A stretch of DNA of 20,295 nt from CAHJXF01 sp039936235 (GCA_039936235.1 JBDTIS010000047.1:1-20295); one strand, 5' to 3'; shown: positions 8,785-16,967, counted from the stretch's first letter. The notes: generated by a model not told the origin, from the sequence alone. Program-made: numbers and translations.

Positions 8785-10263
8785 ATGAACGCGACGGAAC
8801 CGTCGGCAGAGCCGAACGCGGGTGTGGTCACCGCGGTGCGCGGCAGCGTGGTCGACGTGCGCTTCGACGGGTGCCTGCCACCCATCCGCACGTTGCTGCG
8901 CGCCGGCACCGATGGCGCGATCGCGATCGAGGTGCTGACCCAGGTCGACGCCCGTCACGTGCGCGGCATTGCACTCACGCCGACGCAGGGCCTCGCGCGC
9001 GGCATGCCGGTGACGGATACCGGCGGGCCGCTGCTGGCACCCGTCGGAAAGGCGATCCTCTCGCGCATGTTCGACGTCTTCGGCCATGCCATCGACCGGC
9101 AGGACGAACCGAAGGGCGTGTCGTGGCGTTCGGTGCATCGCGAGCCCCCGCCGCTGATCCATCGCTCGACGACGTCGGCGATCTTCGAGACCGGCATCAA
9201 GATGATCGATGTGCTGGTGCCGCTGGAGACCGGCGGCAAGGCGGGCCTGTTCGGCGGTGCTGGCGTGGGCAAGACCGTGCTGCTGACCGAGATGATCCAC
9301 AACATGATCGGCAAGCAGAAAGGCGTCAGCATTTTCTGTGGCATCGGCGAACGCTGCCGCGAAGGTCAGGATCTCTACGCCGAGATGAAGAAGGCCGACG
9401 TGCTCAAGAACATGGTGATGGTCTTCGGCCAGATGAACGAGCCGCCCGGCGCGCGTTTCCGGGTCGGCCAGGCTGCGCTGACGATGGCCGAATACTTTCG
9501 CGACGACGAGCAGCGTGATGTGCTGCTGCTGATCGACAACATCTTTCGTTTCATCCAGGCCGGCTCGGAGGTCTCGGGCCTGATGGGCCAGATGCCTTCT
9601 CGCCTCGGCTACCAGCCCACCATGGGCACCGAACTGTCGGCTTTGGAAGAGCGCATCGCCAATACCGATAGCGGCGCGATCACCTCGATCCAGGCGGTCT
9701 ACGTGCCGGCCGACGACTTCACCGACCCGGCCGCGGTGCATACCTTTTCGCATCTGTCGGCGTCGATCGTGTTGTCGCGCAAACGGGCCGGCGAAGGCCT
9801 GTTTCCGGCCATCGATCCGCTGCAGTCGAACTCCAAGATGGCCACGCCGGGGATCGTCGGCAAGCGGCACTACGCGCTGGCGCAGGAGATCCGGCGGACG
9901 CTGGCGCAGTACGCGGACCTGAAGGACATCATCGCGATGCTCGGCCTGGATCAACTGTCGCCCGCCGATCGCGACGTCGTCGGGCGCGCGCGCCGGCTCG
10001 AGCGGTTCCTGACGCAGCCCTTCTTCACCACCGAGCAGTTCACCGGCCTGCCCGGCAAGCTGGTCAGCCTGGCCGACGCGCTCGACGGTTGCGAGCGCAT
10101 CTTGCGCGACGAGTTCAAGGACCGGCCCGAAAGCGCGCTGTACATGATCGGGGCGATCTCGGAGGTGAAGGCCGGCAAGCCCGAGGCGAAGGCGGACGGT
10201 GCCAAGTCTGGTGTCAAGCCGCCGGCCACGACGTCGCAGCCGGAGGCCGCCCATGCACCTTAA
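8785..10263 (+). CDS. atpD: N-type ATPase subunit beta
   Basis: Catalytic subunit of the soluble N1 sector of an N-type (second, F-like) rotary ATPase. The 492-residue protein shows the P-loop GGAGVGKT (residues 157-164), the GERCREG segment with the likely catalytic Glu at 189, Walker B as VLLLIDNIFRF, and PSRLGYQPTMGTELS. The DELSEED loop of ordinary F-type beta reads DQLSPAD here, and GERTREG has become GERCREG. The C-terminus has a Lys/Ala/Pro-rich tail. ATG 8785 is chosen; a TTG at 8773 in the same frame is possible, and neither has a strong ribosome binding site. The beta gene comes first, as in N-ATPase operons and unlike the standard atpBEFHAGDC order. The end overlaps atpC by 11 bases. 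Confidence 0.96.
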   Translation: MNATEPSAEPNAGVVTAVRGSVVDVRFDGCLPPIRTLLRAGTDGAIAIEVLTQVDARHVRGIALTPTQGLARGMPVTDTGGPLLAPVGKAILSRMFDVFGHAIDRQDEPKGVSWRSVHREPPPLIHRSTTSAIFETGIKMIDVLVPLETGGKAGLFGGAGVGKTVLLTEMIHNMIGKQKGVSIFCGIGERCREGQDLYAEMKKADVLKNMVMVFGQMNEPPGARFRVGQAALTMAEYFRDDEQRDVLLLIDNIFRFIQAGSEVSGLMGQMPSRLGYQPTMGTELSALEERIANTDSGAITSIQAVYVPADDFTDPAAVHTFSHLSASIVLSRKRAGEGLFPAIDPLQSNSKMATPGIVGKRHYALAQEIRRTLAQYADLKDIIAMLGLDQLSPADRDVVGRARRLERFLTQPFFTTEQFTGLPGKLVSLADALDGCERILRDEFKDRPESALYMIGAISEVKAGKPEAKADGAKSGVKPPATTSQPEAAHAP

Positions 10264-10642
10264 GGTGCTGCTGCCGTTTCGCGTCTTCGCCGATGAGACC
10301 GGCGTGTCGCGCATCGTCGCCGAAACGCGCGAGGGATCGTTCGGCCTGTTGCAGCACCGGCGCGACTGCATCGCCGCGCTGGTGCCCGGAATCCTGATCT
10401 TCGAAAGCGAAGGCAGTGGTGAGGTCTTCGTCGCCGTCGACGATGGGGTACTGACAAAGATCGGCGACGCGGTGTTCGTGGCCGTGCGCCGCGCGTCGCG
10501 CGGCACCGATCTGGCCGCACTGCGCGACGCGGTGCAGCGCGACTACCTGACGCTCGATGCGCTGGAACTGGGCGCGCGCGCGGCCACCCAGGAGCTGGAA
10601 AGTGGTTTCGTCGGCCGCTTCGCGAGGTTTCATGCCGAATGA
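10253..10642 (+). CDS. atpC: N-type ATPase subunit epsilon
   Basis: Central-stalk subunit that, with gamma, couples rotation to catalysis. The 129-residue protein has the epsilon beta-sandwich signature GSFGLLQHRRDCIAALVPG at about residues 28-46, where ordinary epsilon has G-x-FG-x-LP-x-H, followed by a short helical C-terminal part. ATG 10253 lies inside the end of atpD (11-base overlap), which points to coupled translation; the longer open frame upstream is not epsilon-like. Its end overlaps atpQ by another 11 bases. Confidence 0.93.
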   Translation: MHLKVLLPFRVFADETGVSRIVAETREGSFGLLQHRRDCIAALVPGILIFESEGSGEVFVAVDDGVLTKIGDAVFVAVRRASRGTDLAALRDAVQRDYLTLDALELGARAATQELESGFVGRFARFHAE

Positions 10643-10967
10643 TCCGAAGGCGTCCGACTTGATGGCCAAGCAGGTCGGCGCCAAGGCCGAACGCAAGTTG
10701 CGCGCGCGCCGCGACGGCACACCGGGCGTCTGGTCGGGTCTCGGCATGATGGGCTTGATCGGCTGGTCGGTGGTGGTGCCGACCCTGGCGGGCGCGGCAC
10801 TGGGGCTCTGGCTCGATTCGCATCATCCGGGCTCACATCCCTGGTCGCTGGCCCTGCTGATGGCCGGCCTGGTGCTCGGCTGCCTGAACGCCTGGCGCTG
10901 GGTGGCCCAGCAGGACCGTGCCATGCACGCCGACGATCGTTCCGTCGACCCCGATGCCGAGGACTGA
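10632..10967 (+). CDS. atpQ: N-type ATPase membrane protein AtpQ (AtpI/gene-1-like)
   Basis: The 111-residue protein has a basic N-terminus (KQVGAKAERKLRARRDG) followed by two hydrophobic segments, about residues 36-62 (MMGLIGWSVVVPTLAG, then LGLWLD) and 70-93 (WSLALLMAGLVLGCLNAW). This is the two-helix plan of AtpI-like 'gene 1' proteins, which in ordinary ATPases help assemble the c-ring. In N-ATPase operons this slot between atpC and atpR is called atpQ. ATG 10632 has GAGG six bases upstream and overlaps the end of atpC; ATG 10662 is a less likely internal start. The identity rests on position and topology as well as resemblance. Confidence 0.87.
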   Translation: MPNDPKASDLMAKQVGAKAERKLRARRDGTPGVWSGLGMMGLIGWSVVVPTLAGAALGLWLDSHHPGSHPWSLALLMAGLVLGCLNAWRWVAQQDRAMHADDRSVDPDAED

Positions 10968-10973
10968 CCGACG

Positions 10974-11315
10974 ATGAACGACGTGCTCGCACCGATGCTC
11001 GCCGGCGTTGCCGGCGGCCTGCTCGGCCTGCTCTTCTTCGGCGGCCTGTGGTGGACCTTGCGTCGGGCGCTCGCGTCACCGCGGCCGGCACTTTGGGTAG
11101 GCGGCAGCCTGCTGCTGCGCCTCACCTGTGTCGTCGCCGGATTCGTCCTCGTGTCCGCCGGCGACTGGCGCAGGTTGCTGTCGTGCCTGCTCGGATTCTG
11201 GTGCGCCCGCTGGCTGATCGTTCGCCTCTCCGCTCGCTCGCCGGCGCAACCCTCGGGTGCCTCGCGCGTCGCTACGTCGCAAGGCGGCGGAAAAGTCACG
11301 ACGGGGCCGACCTGA
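10974..11315 (+). CDS. atpR: N-type ATPase membrane protein AtpR
   Basis: A 113-residue membrane protein with three predicted helices: about residues 8-29 (MLAGVAGGLLGLLFFGGLWW), 39-62 (LWVGGSLLLRLTCVVAGFVL) and 67-84 (LLSCLLGFWCARWLIV), followed by a polar Ser/Gly/Thr tail. AtpR is a subunit peculiar to N-type ATPases. An Arg inside the second helix (LLLRLTC) is a candidate partner for a c-subunit carboxylate, as has been suggested for the family. The gene sits six bases after atpQ and six before atpB, in the canonical slot, and the position makes the assignment firm even though such proteins diverge quickly. Confidence 0.87.
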   Translation: MNDVLAPMLAGVAGGLLGLLFFGGLWWTLRRALASPRPALWVGGSLLLRLTCVVAGFVLVSAGDWRRLLSCLLGFWCARWLIVRLSARSPAQPSGASRVATSQGGGKVTTGPT

Positions 11316-11321
11316 TCCGCC

Positions 11322-12020
11322 ATGCGCCTCGGCCCCGATCAACTGATCTTCTGGCAGCACGGGCTTTTCAAGCTCAACGGCACCATCGTGTTCACGTGGG
11401 CCTTGATGGCGGTGCTCGTGCTCGGCTCGATGTTGATCACGCGCAAGCTGTCCACCGGGCACCAGCGCTCGCGCTGGCAGAACCTGCTGGAGATCGTCGT
11501 CACCGGCATCGTGGAGCAGATCCGCGAAGTCGGCCTGAAGAAGCCGGAGCGCTATCTGGCCTTCCTCGGCACGCTGTTCCTGTTCGTCGCCGCCGCTGCG
11601 CTCGCGACCATCGTTCCGGGCTACGAGCCGCCGACCGGATCGCTGTCGACCACCGTCGCGCTGGCGCTGTGCGTCTTCATCGCGGTACCGCTATTCGGCA
11701 TCCGCGAACAGGGCCTGGGCGGTTATCTGAAATCCTACCTCCAGCCGACCATCATCATGCTGCCGTTCAACATCATCAGCGAACTCTCGCGCACGCTGGC
11801 TCTGGCGGTGCGCCTGTTCGGCAACATGATGAGCGGCGCGATGATCGTGGGCATTCTGCTCACCATCACACCGTTTCTCTTCCCGGTGGTGATGACGCTG
11901 CTCGGCCTGTTGACCGGCATGGTGCAGGCTTACATCTTCAGCATCCTGGCAGCGGTCTACCTCGCTGCCGCCACGCGTGCGGCACCTTCGCCCGCCAAGC
12001 CCGCCGTGGCCACGACCTGA
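11322..12020 (+). CDS. atpB: N-type ATPase subunit a
   Basis: Stator channel subunit of the membrane sector; passes ions to and from the c-ring. The 232-residue protein has about five or six membrane helices and the hallmark Arg helix LALAVRLFGNMMSG (about residues 157-170), with the essential Arg matching E. coli aArg210, and later VQAYIFSILAAVYL matching the last conserved helix. Residues equivalent to E. coli aGlu219 and aHis245 appear to be replaced (Ala in SGAMIVG, and no His before VQAYIF), so the half-channels probably differ from those of the housekeeping enzyme. The gene begins six bases after atpR. Confidence 0.95.
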   Translation: MRLGPDQLIFWQHGLFKLNGTIVFTWALMAVLVLGSMLITRKLSTGHQRSRWQNLLEIVVTGIVEQIREVGLKKPERYLAFLGTLFLFVAAAALATIVPGYEPPTGSLSTTVALALCVFIAVPLFGIREQGLGGYLKSYLQPTIIMLPFNIISELSRTLALAVRLFGNMMSGAMIVGILLTITPFLFPVVMTLLGLLTGMVQAYIFSILAAVYLAAATRAAPSPAKPAVATT

Positions 12021-12038
12021 ATCAACAAGGACCTTCTC

Positions 12039-12329
12039 ATGGACAGTCTGACCCTCATCGCGATGATCTCGATCGTCATCGCGGGCCTTACCACCGGCTT
12101 CGGCACCATGGGCCCGGCACTGGCCGAGGGCCGCGCGGTGGCCACTGCGCTCACGGCGCTGGCCCAGCAACCCGACGCGTCGGCGACGATCACGCGTACG
12201 CTGTTCGTCGGGCTCGCGATGATCGAATCGACCGCGATCTACTGCTTCGTGGTGTCGATGATCCTGATCTTCGCCAACCCGTTCTGGAACGCGGCGGTCA
12301 CCCATGCGACAGCCGCAGCCGGCAAGTAA
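12039..12329 (+). CDS. atpE: N-type ATPase subunit c (rotor ring)
   Basis: Forms the ion-carrying rotor ring. The 96-residue hairpin has two helices joined by the polar loop QQPDAS (residues 43-48). The ion-carrying Glu is E63 in IESTAIY; E63-S64-T65 and Y68 match the residues that bind Na+ in Ilyobacter tartaricus subunit c. On helix 1, the place of the Ilyobacter Gln32 is taken by Glu30 (GPALAEGRA), so each subunit has two membrane carboxylates. A Burkholderia pseudomallei N-ATPase ring has been reported to be proton-specific with 17 subunits, so Na+ use cannot be assumed here. AAGGA lies 10 bases before the ATG, in the 18-base gap after atpB. Confidence 0.96.
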   Translation: MDSLTLIAMISIVIAGLTTGFGTMGPALAEGRAVATALTALAQQPDASATITRTLFVGLAMIESTAIYCFVVSMILIFANPFWNAAVTHATAAAGK

Positions 12330-12332
12330 GTC

Positions 12333-13235
12333 ATGCTGATCGACTGGTTCACCGTCGGTGCGCAGGCGCTCAACTTCATCGTCCTGGTATGGCTGATGAA
12401 GCACTTCCTCTACAAGCCGGTGCTGGACGCGATCGCGGCGCGCGAGAAGCGCATCGCCGACCAGATCGCAGACGCCGCGGCCAAGGAAAAGCAGGCGGCG
12501 ACCGAGCACAAGACCTTCGAAGACAAGAACGCCACGTTCGACCAGCAGCGCGCAGGGATGCTCGACAAGGCCACCGCGGACGCCAAGGCGGAAGGCGCGC
12601 GCCTGGCGGACGAGGCGCAGAAGGCGGCGCTGGCCCTGGCCGCCAAGCATCAGCACTCGCTGGCGAGTCAGGCCGCGCACCTGCAGCAGACGATCGCCGG
12701 CCGTGCCGCCGACGAGGTGTTCGCCGTCGCGCGGAAGACGCTGAGCGATCTCGCGAATGCAGACCTTGAATCGCGCATGGTCGGGGTCTTCACGAAACGC
12801 TTGCGCGAGCTGCCCGGTCCTGCCAAGGCGCAGCTCGCTGCGGCGCTGAAGCCGGGCGGCGACCCCGCGGTGGTGCGTAGCCACTTCGCGCTGCCGGCCG
12901 ATCAGCAGGCGGCGATCCAGGATGCGGTCGACGTGTGCTTCTCGGCCGAGGTGCCGCTGCGCTTCGAGACCGCGGGCGAATCCGTCTGCGGCATCGAACT
13001 GAGTGCCGGCGGGCAGAAGCTGGCCTGGACCATTGCCGAGTACCTGCGCGATCTTCAACACCAGGTCGCCGCGCTGCTGGTGCCCGCTGCCAAGCCGGCA
13101 GCGGCGCCCAAGCACTCCGATGCGAAGCCGCCCGATGTGACTCAGCCCGATGCGAAGCAGCCTGATGTAACTCAGCCCGATACGAAGCAGTCCGGCGCCG
13201 CGCCGGCGCCCCACGCCGACGCGGTCGCCCCATGA
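12333..13235 (+). CDS. atpF: N-type ATPase subunit b, long form with delta-like C-terminal region
   Basis: Peripheral stalk subunit. At 300 residues it is nearly twice the length of ordinary b (about 156). Order of parts: a single N-terminal membrane helix (about residues 8-25), a long Ala/Lys/Glu-rich coiled coil (about 30-150), a folded part (about 150-250) whose pattern (FALPADQQAAIQDAV, later CGIELSAGGQKLAWTIAEYL) recalls the end of the delta subunit, and a low-complexity tail with a tandem repeat (about 260-287). No atpH (delta) gene exists in the operon, so the delta function is probably built into this protein. It starts three bases after the atpE stop and ends with ATGA overlapping atpA. 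Confidence 0.93.
   Translation: MLIDWFTVGAQALNFIVLVWLMKHFLYKPVLDAIAAREKRIADQIADAAAKEKQAATEHKTFEDKNATFDQQRAGMLDKATADAKAEGARLADEAQKAALALAAKHQHSLASQAAHLQQTIAGRAADEVFAVARKTLSDLANADLESRMVGVFTKRLRELPGPAKAQLAAALKPGGDPAVVRSHFALPADQQAAIQDAVDVCFSAEVPLRFETAGESVCGIELSAGGQKLAWTIAEYLRDLQHQVAALLVPAAKPAAAPKHSDAKPPDVTQPDAKQPDVTQPDTKQSGAAPAPHADAVAP
13115..13194 (+). repeat. 30-base tandem repeat in the atpF tail (about 2.5 copies)
   Basis: Units 13121-13150 and 13151-13180 differ at only a few bases and are followed by a partial copy to about 13194. In frame they encode repeats of the type DAKQPDVTQP, a charged Pro/Gln-rich linker at the C-terminal end of AtpF. The high identity between units suggests recent duplication or slippage. 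The length is a multiple of three, so copy changes keep the frame. Confidence 0.85.
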
Positions 13236-14788
13236 AGGGCATCACCGCGACAGCGCTCGATCGCGGCTTCGCCGCACTGACACAGGCGCGCACCGCGTTC
13301 GCGCCGGCATTCGTGCCGCGCGAGGTCGGCACCATCACGCAGGTGACCACCGGCATCGCCCACGTCAGCGGCCTGCCCGGCGCCGGCTTCGATGAACTGC
13401 TGACGTTCCCCGGCGATGTGACCGGCATCGCGTTCAACGTCGACGAACACGAGCTCGGGGTCGTGCTGCTCGGGGAATATTGGCACCTGGAGGCCGGCGC
13501 CGAGGTGCAGCGTACCGGCCGCGTGATGGACGTGGCCGTCGGTCCGGCGCTGCTCGGGCGTGTCATCGATCCGCTCGGCCGCCCGCTGGACGGTCTCGGG
13601 CTCATCGATGCGACCGCGCGACTGCCGATCGAGCGACCCGCCGCCGCCATCATGGACCGCGCGCCGGTCGACGTGCCCCTGCAGACCGGCCTGAAGGTCA
13701 TCGACGCGCTGATCCCGATCGGTCGCGGCCAGCGCGAACTGATCCTCGGCGACCGCCAGACTGGCAAGACCGCGATCGCGCTCGACACCATCCTTAACCA
13801 GCGCGGACAGAACGTCGTCTGCGTCTACTGCGCCATCGGCCAGCGCGCGTCGGCGGTGGCCAAGGCGGTGGCGACGCTGCGCGACAAGGGCGCGCTGGAC
13901 TACACCGTGGTCGTCGTCACCGAGGGCAATCAGCCACCGGGCCTGGCGTACATCACGCCGTATGCGGCCACGAGCATCGCCGAATACTTCATGGAAGCCA
14001 GCCGCGACGTGCTGATCGTCTACGACGACCTGACCCAGCACGCACGCGCCTACCGGGAACTGTCGCTGCTGCTGCGTCGTCCTCCGGGCCGCGAGGCGTT
14101 CCCGGGCGACATCTTCTACATCCATTCGCGCCTGCTGGAACGCTCGACGCATCTGAGCGCGGACCGCGGCGGCGGCTCGCTCACCGCGTTGCCCATCATC
14201 GAGACAGAGGCCGAGGACATCTCGGCCTACATACCGACCAACCTGATCTCGATCACCGACGGCCAGATCTACCTTTCTCCGTCGTTGTTCGAGCTCGGTG
14301 TGCTGCCGGCAGTGGACGTGGGCAAGTCGGTGTCACGGGTCGGTGGCAAGGCGCAGCTCGGCGCGTTCCGCGCGGTGGCCGGTGACCTGAAACTCGCGTA
14401 TGCACAGTTCGAGGAGCTCGAGACCTTTTCGCGCTTCGGCGCGCGGCTGGACGACGCGACGCGCAAGACCATCGCGCACGGCCAGCGCATCCGCGCCTGC
14501 CTGAAGCAGCCCCAGTTCGACCCGGTCGCCGTGCCGGCGCAGATCGCCCTGCTGCTGGCGCTGACGGCGAATCTGTTCGATACCGTGCCGCTACCGCGCA
14601 TGGCCGAGGCGCAGCGCGCCGTCCAGGACGCCGCGGCCAGACTCCCGGCACCGCTGCGCGAGCGCCTGCTCGGTGCGGACAAGCTGAACGACGAGGATCG
14701 CAAGGCCGTCACCGACAGCGCGGCAGCCGTGTTGAAGGCCTTCTTGCCGAAGCCCGACGCCGCGCCTGCCAAGAAGACGGTTTCGTGA
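13232..14788 (+). CDS. atpA: N-type ATPase subunit alpha
   Basis: Non-catalytic nucleotide-binding subunit of the N1 hexamer. The 518-residue protein has the P-loop GDRQTGKT (residues 173-180), PIGRGQRELILG just before it, the Walker B region VLIVYDDLTQHA, and LLLRRPPGREAFPGD, all standard for alpha. The N-terminal helix that docks delta in ordinary F-type alpha (usually starting with LNxxEI) is changed to ALDRGFAALTQAR, which fits the missing separate delta subunit. The start overlaps the atpF stop (ATGA) and the end overlaps the atpG GTG start (GTGA). Confidence 0.97.
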   Translation: MKGITATALDRGFAALTQARTAFAPAFVPREVGTITQVTTGIAHVSGLPGAGFDELLTFPGDVTGIAFNVDEHELGVVLLGEYWHLEAGAEVQRTGRVMDVAVGPALLGRVIDPLGRPLDGLGLIDATARLPIERPAAAIMDRAPVDVPLQTGLKVIDALIPIGRGQRELILGDRQTGKTAIALDTILNQRGQNVVCVYCAIGQRASAVAKAVATLRDKGALDYTVVVVTEGNQPPGLAYITPYAATSIAEYFMEASRDVLIVYDDLTQHARAYRELSLLLRRPPGREAFPGDIFYIHSRLLERSTHLSADRGGGSLTALPIIETEAEDISAYIPTNLISITDGQIYLSPSLFELGVLPAVDVGKSVSRVGGKAQLGAFRAVAGDLKLAYAQFEELETFSRFGARLDDATRKTIAHGQRIRACLKQPQFDPVAVPAQIALLLALTANLFDTVPLPRMAEAQRAVQDAAARLPAPLRERLLGADKLNDEDRKAVTDSAAAVLKAFLPKPDAAPAKKTVS

Positions 14789-15675
14789 GCGACGGCCTCG
14801 CGGCGCTGCGCCGCAAGATCACCGATGCCGGCGACCTGCACGCCGTGGTGAGAACGATGAAGGCGCTGGCAGCGTCCAGCATCGGCGACTACGAGCGTTC
14901 GGTGCGCGCTCTCGCCGATTACGACCGCACGGTCTCGCTCGGCCTGGGCGAATGCTTTCGACAGGCTCGGCCGGATCCTGCTGCCGCGCCCGAACGCCCT
15001 CAGGCCGGGGCGTCGGACCCGATCGGCGCCATCGTCTTCGGCTCGGACCAGGGACTCGTGGGTCCCTTCAACGAGGTGATCGCCGAGCACGCGATCGGCG
15101 CCCTGGCCGATCTGCCGGGACGTCCTCAGGTCTGGGCGGTCGGTGAACGCGTCCAGGCAAGACTGATGGATGCGGGCCTGGCGGTCGTGGGCACGTATGC
15201 GGTACCGGAGTCGGTCGAGGCCATCGCACCGCTTGTCGCACAGATCCAGATCGACAGCGAAGCGCGTCGCGCGAAGACCGGCATGACGCAGGTCCATGTC
15301 TTCCACAACCGGCCGCTGGCCGCTTCGCTGTACGAACCGGTCGGCCAGCGCCTGTTGCCGCTCGACGCCGCGTGGCAACAGAGCCTGGCGGCAGTGCCGT
15401 GGCCCGGCAAGGTTTTGCCCGAAGTGCTGGACCACGGTGCGACGACGCTGCGCGCACTGATTCGCGAGTACCTGTTCATCTCGCTGTTCCGCGCCTGCGC
15501 CGAATCGCTGGCGAGCGAGAACGCGAGCCGACTGGCGGCGATGGAGCGCGCCGACAACAACATCAAGGACCTGCTCGATCATCTGCATGGCACCTTCCAC
15601 CGGCTGCGACAGGATTCGATCGACGAGGAGCTCTTCGACGTCACCGCGGGCTACGAAGCTCTGGCTCGGCCGTGA
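14785..15675 (+). CDS. atpG: N-type ATPase subunit gamma
   Basis: Rotating central shaft. The 296-residue protein has the usual two terminal coiled-coil helices: N-terminal LAALRRKITDAGDLHAVVRTMKALA and C-terminal SENASRLAAMERADNNIKDL, where the family has S-E-x-x-A-R-M-x-A-M-x-x-A-x-x-N. Between them is a Rossmann-like middle part with FGSDQGLVGPFNE. It starts with GTG 14785, whose TG are also the first bases of the atpA stop (GTGA overlap). Its stop shares one base with the proposed ackA ATG (TGATG), so ackA follows without a gap. Confidence 0.95.
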   Translation: MSDGLAALRRKITDAGDLHAVVRTMKALAASSIGDYERSVRALADYDRTVSLGLGECFRQARPDPAAAPERPQAGASDPIGAIVFGSDQGLVGPFNEVIAEHAIGALADLPGRPQVWAVGERVQARLMDAGLAVVGTYAVPESVEAIAPLVAQIQIDSEARRAKTGMTQVHVFHNRPLAASLYEPVGQRLLPLDAAWQQSLAAVPWPGKVLPEVLDHGATTLRALIREYLFISLFRACAESLASENASRLAAMERADNNIKDLLDHLHGTFHRLRQDSIDEELFDVTAGYEALARP

Positions 15676-16967
15676 TGATCGCTTCGGCTACGGACGTTCC
15701 GCCGGATCCGTGCGAACCGGCCGCGGCACACGTTGCGGCGTCGCCAGCGATGAAGCAAGCCATCGTCGTCTTCAATTCCGGCTCCACCAGCCTGAAGTTC
15801 GGCGTCTACGAGGTGGATTCGGCTGCGGACGCGGCGGCGCTGTCGCTGCTGTGCACAGGCCGCATCGACAGCATCGACGGCGATCCGCACTTCGTCGTCA
15901 AGGACGCGGCCGGCAAGCGGATGGCGGCGCATGCGTGGGGCGAGGGCCATGCGATCGACCACGCGACGGCGCTGCGACACGTCATCACCTGGCTGACGAC
16001 CGATCTTTCCACGACGAAGCTCGTCGCGGCCGGCCATCGGGTCGTGTTCGGCGGCACGCGTTACGACGCGCCGGTGCGCATCGACGGCGAGGTGCTCGAC
16101 CATCTGGACTCGCTGGTCGCGATGGAGCCGTCGCACGAGCGCTTCAACATCGCCGGCGCCCGAGCCTTCGCTGAAGCCTTTCCTGGGGTACCGCAGGTGG
16201 CCTGCTTCGACAACGCGTTCCATCGCACGATGCCCGAAGTGGCGCAGATCTATGCGCTGCCCGAGGACGTGCGCGATGCCGGGGTGCGCCACTGGGGCTG
16301 CCACGGCATCTCGTACGACTACATCAGTCGGCAACTTCCGACGTTCGCCCCGCAGGCGCGACGAGCGATCGTCGCGCACCTCGGTGGTGGCGCGAGTCTG
16401 TGCGCCATCCGGGACGGCCGGAGCATCGAGACCACGATGGGCTTTTCGGCTTTGTCCGGCCTACCGATGGCAACACGCTCGGGTGACGTGCCGCCGGGTG
16501 CGCTGCTGTACCTGCTGCGCAGCCATCGCTTCGACGTCGCCGCACTCGAGAAGATGCTCTACGAACGCGCCGGCCTGCTCGGGTTGTCCGGCATCAGCGG
16601 CGACATGCGGGTGCTGCAGGACAGCGGCGATCCACGGGCGCTCGTGGCGATCGAGCATTTCGTCTACGCGATGACGAAGTTCATCGGCGCCTACACCGCT
16701 GTGCTCGGCGGTCTGGATGCGCTGGTGTTCACCGCGGGCATCGGCGAGAACTCGGCGCCGCTGCGCGCGGCGTCGTGCCGCGCGCTGGCCTGGTTGGGCG
16801 TGAAGCTCGACGAGCACGCGAACACCGCAGGTGGACCGCGCATCTCCTGCGCAGACAGCGGCGTATCGGTCTGGGTCATCCCTACCGACGAGGAATTGAT
16901 GATCGCGAACGACACGCTGGCGCTGGTCCGTCCGGGCGCCCGCTCGGCATGGGAGGAACAACCGTGA
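15675..16967 (+). CDS. ackA: Acetate kinase
   Basis: Makes ATP and acetate from acetyl-phosphate and ADP (reversible), in the cytoplasm. Family motifs are all present: VFNSGSTSLKF, GHRVVFGG, FDNAFHRTMP, GCHGISYDYI, LGGGASLCAI, MGFSALSGLPMATRSGDVPPG, TAGIGENS and the final TDEELMIANDT. ATG 15675 overlaps the atpG stop by one base (TGATG) and would add about 25 Ala/Pro-rich residues (430 in total). The internal ATG 15750, just before KQAIVVFNS, gives the usual length (405). Neither has a good ribosome binding site, so coupling to atpG favours the first. It is physically the tail of the ATPase operon and complements phosphoketolase on the other strand, which makes its substrate. Confidence 0.96.
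   Translation: MIASATDVPPDPCEPAAAHVAASPAMKQAIVVFNSGSTSLKFGVYEVDSAADAAALSLLCTGRIDSIDGDPHFVVKDAAGKRMAAHAWGEGHAIDHATALRHVITWLTTDLSTTKLVAAGHRVVFGGTRYDAPVRIDGEVLDHLDSLVAMEPSHERFNIAGARAFAEAFPGVPQVACFDNAFHRTMPEVAQIYALPEDVRDAGVRHWGCHGISYDYISRQLPTFAPQARRAIVAHLGGGASLCAIRDGRSIETTMGFSALSGLPMATRSGDVPPGALLYLLRSHRFDVAALEKMLYERAGLLGLSGISGDMRVLQDSGDPRALVAIEHFVYAMTKFIGAYTAVLGGLDALVFTAGIGENSAPLRAASCRALAWLGVKLDEHANTAGGPRISCADSGVSVWVIPTDEELMIANDTLALVRPGARSAWEEQP
16951..16956 (+). promoter_or_regulatory. Strong ribosome binding site for the phosphatase gene, inside the end of ackA
   Basis: GGGAGG, seven bases before GTG 16964. It decides this start over the longer open frame reaching back to 16775, which is ackA read in another frame. 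Confidence 0.7.

Noticed and set aside
8731..10506. 591-codon minus-strand open frame opposite atpD/atpC
   Set aside because: Its His/Arg/Asp-rich translation resembles nothing, and the opposite strand encodes AtpD and AtpC.
11691..13214. 507-codon minus-strand open frame opposite atpB/E/F
   Set aside because: A shadow frame crossing three well-identified genes.
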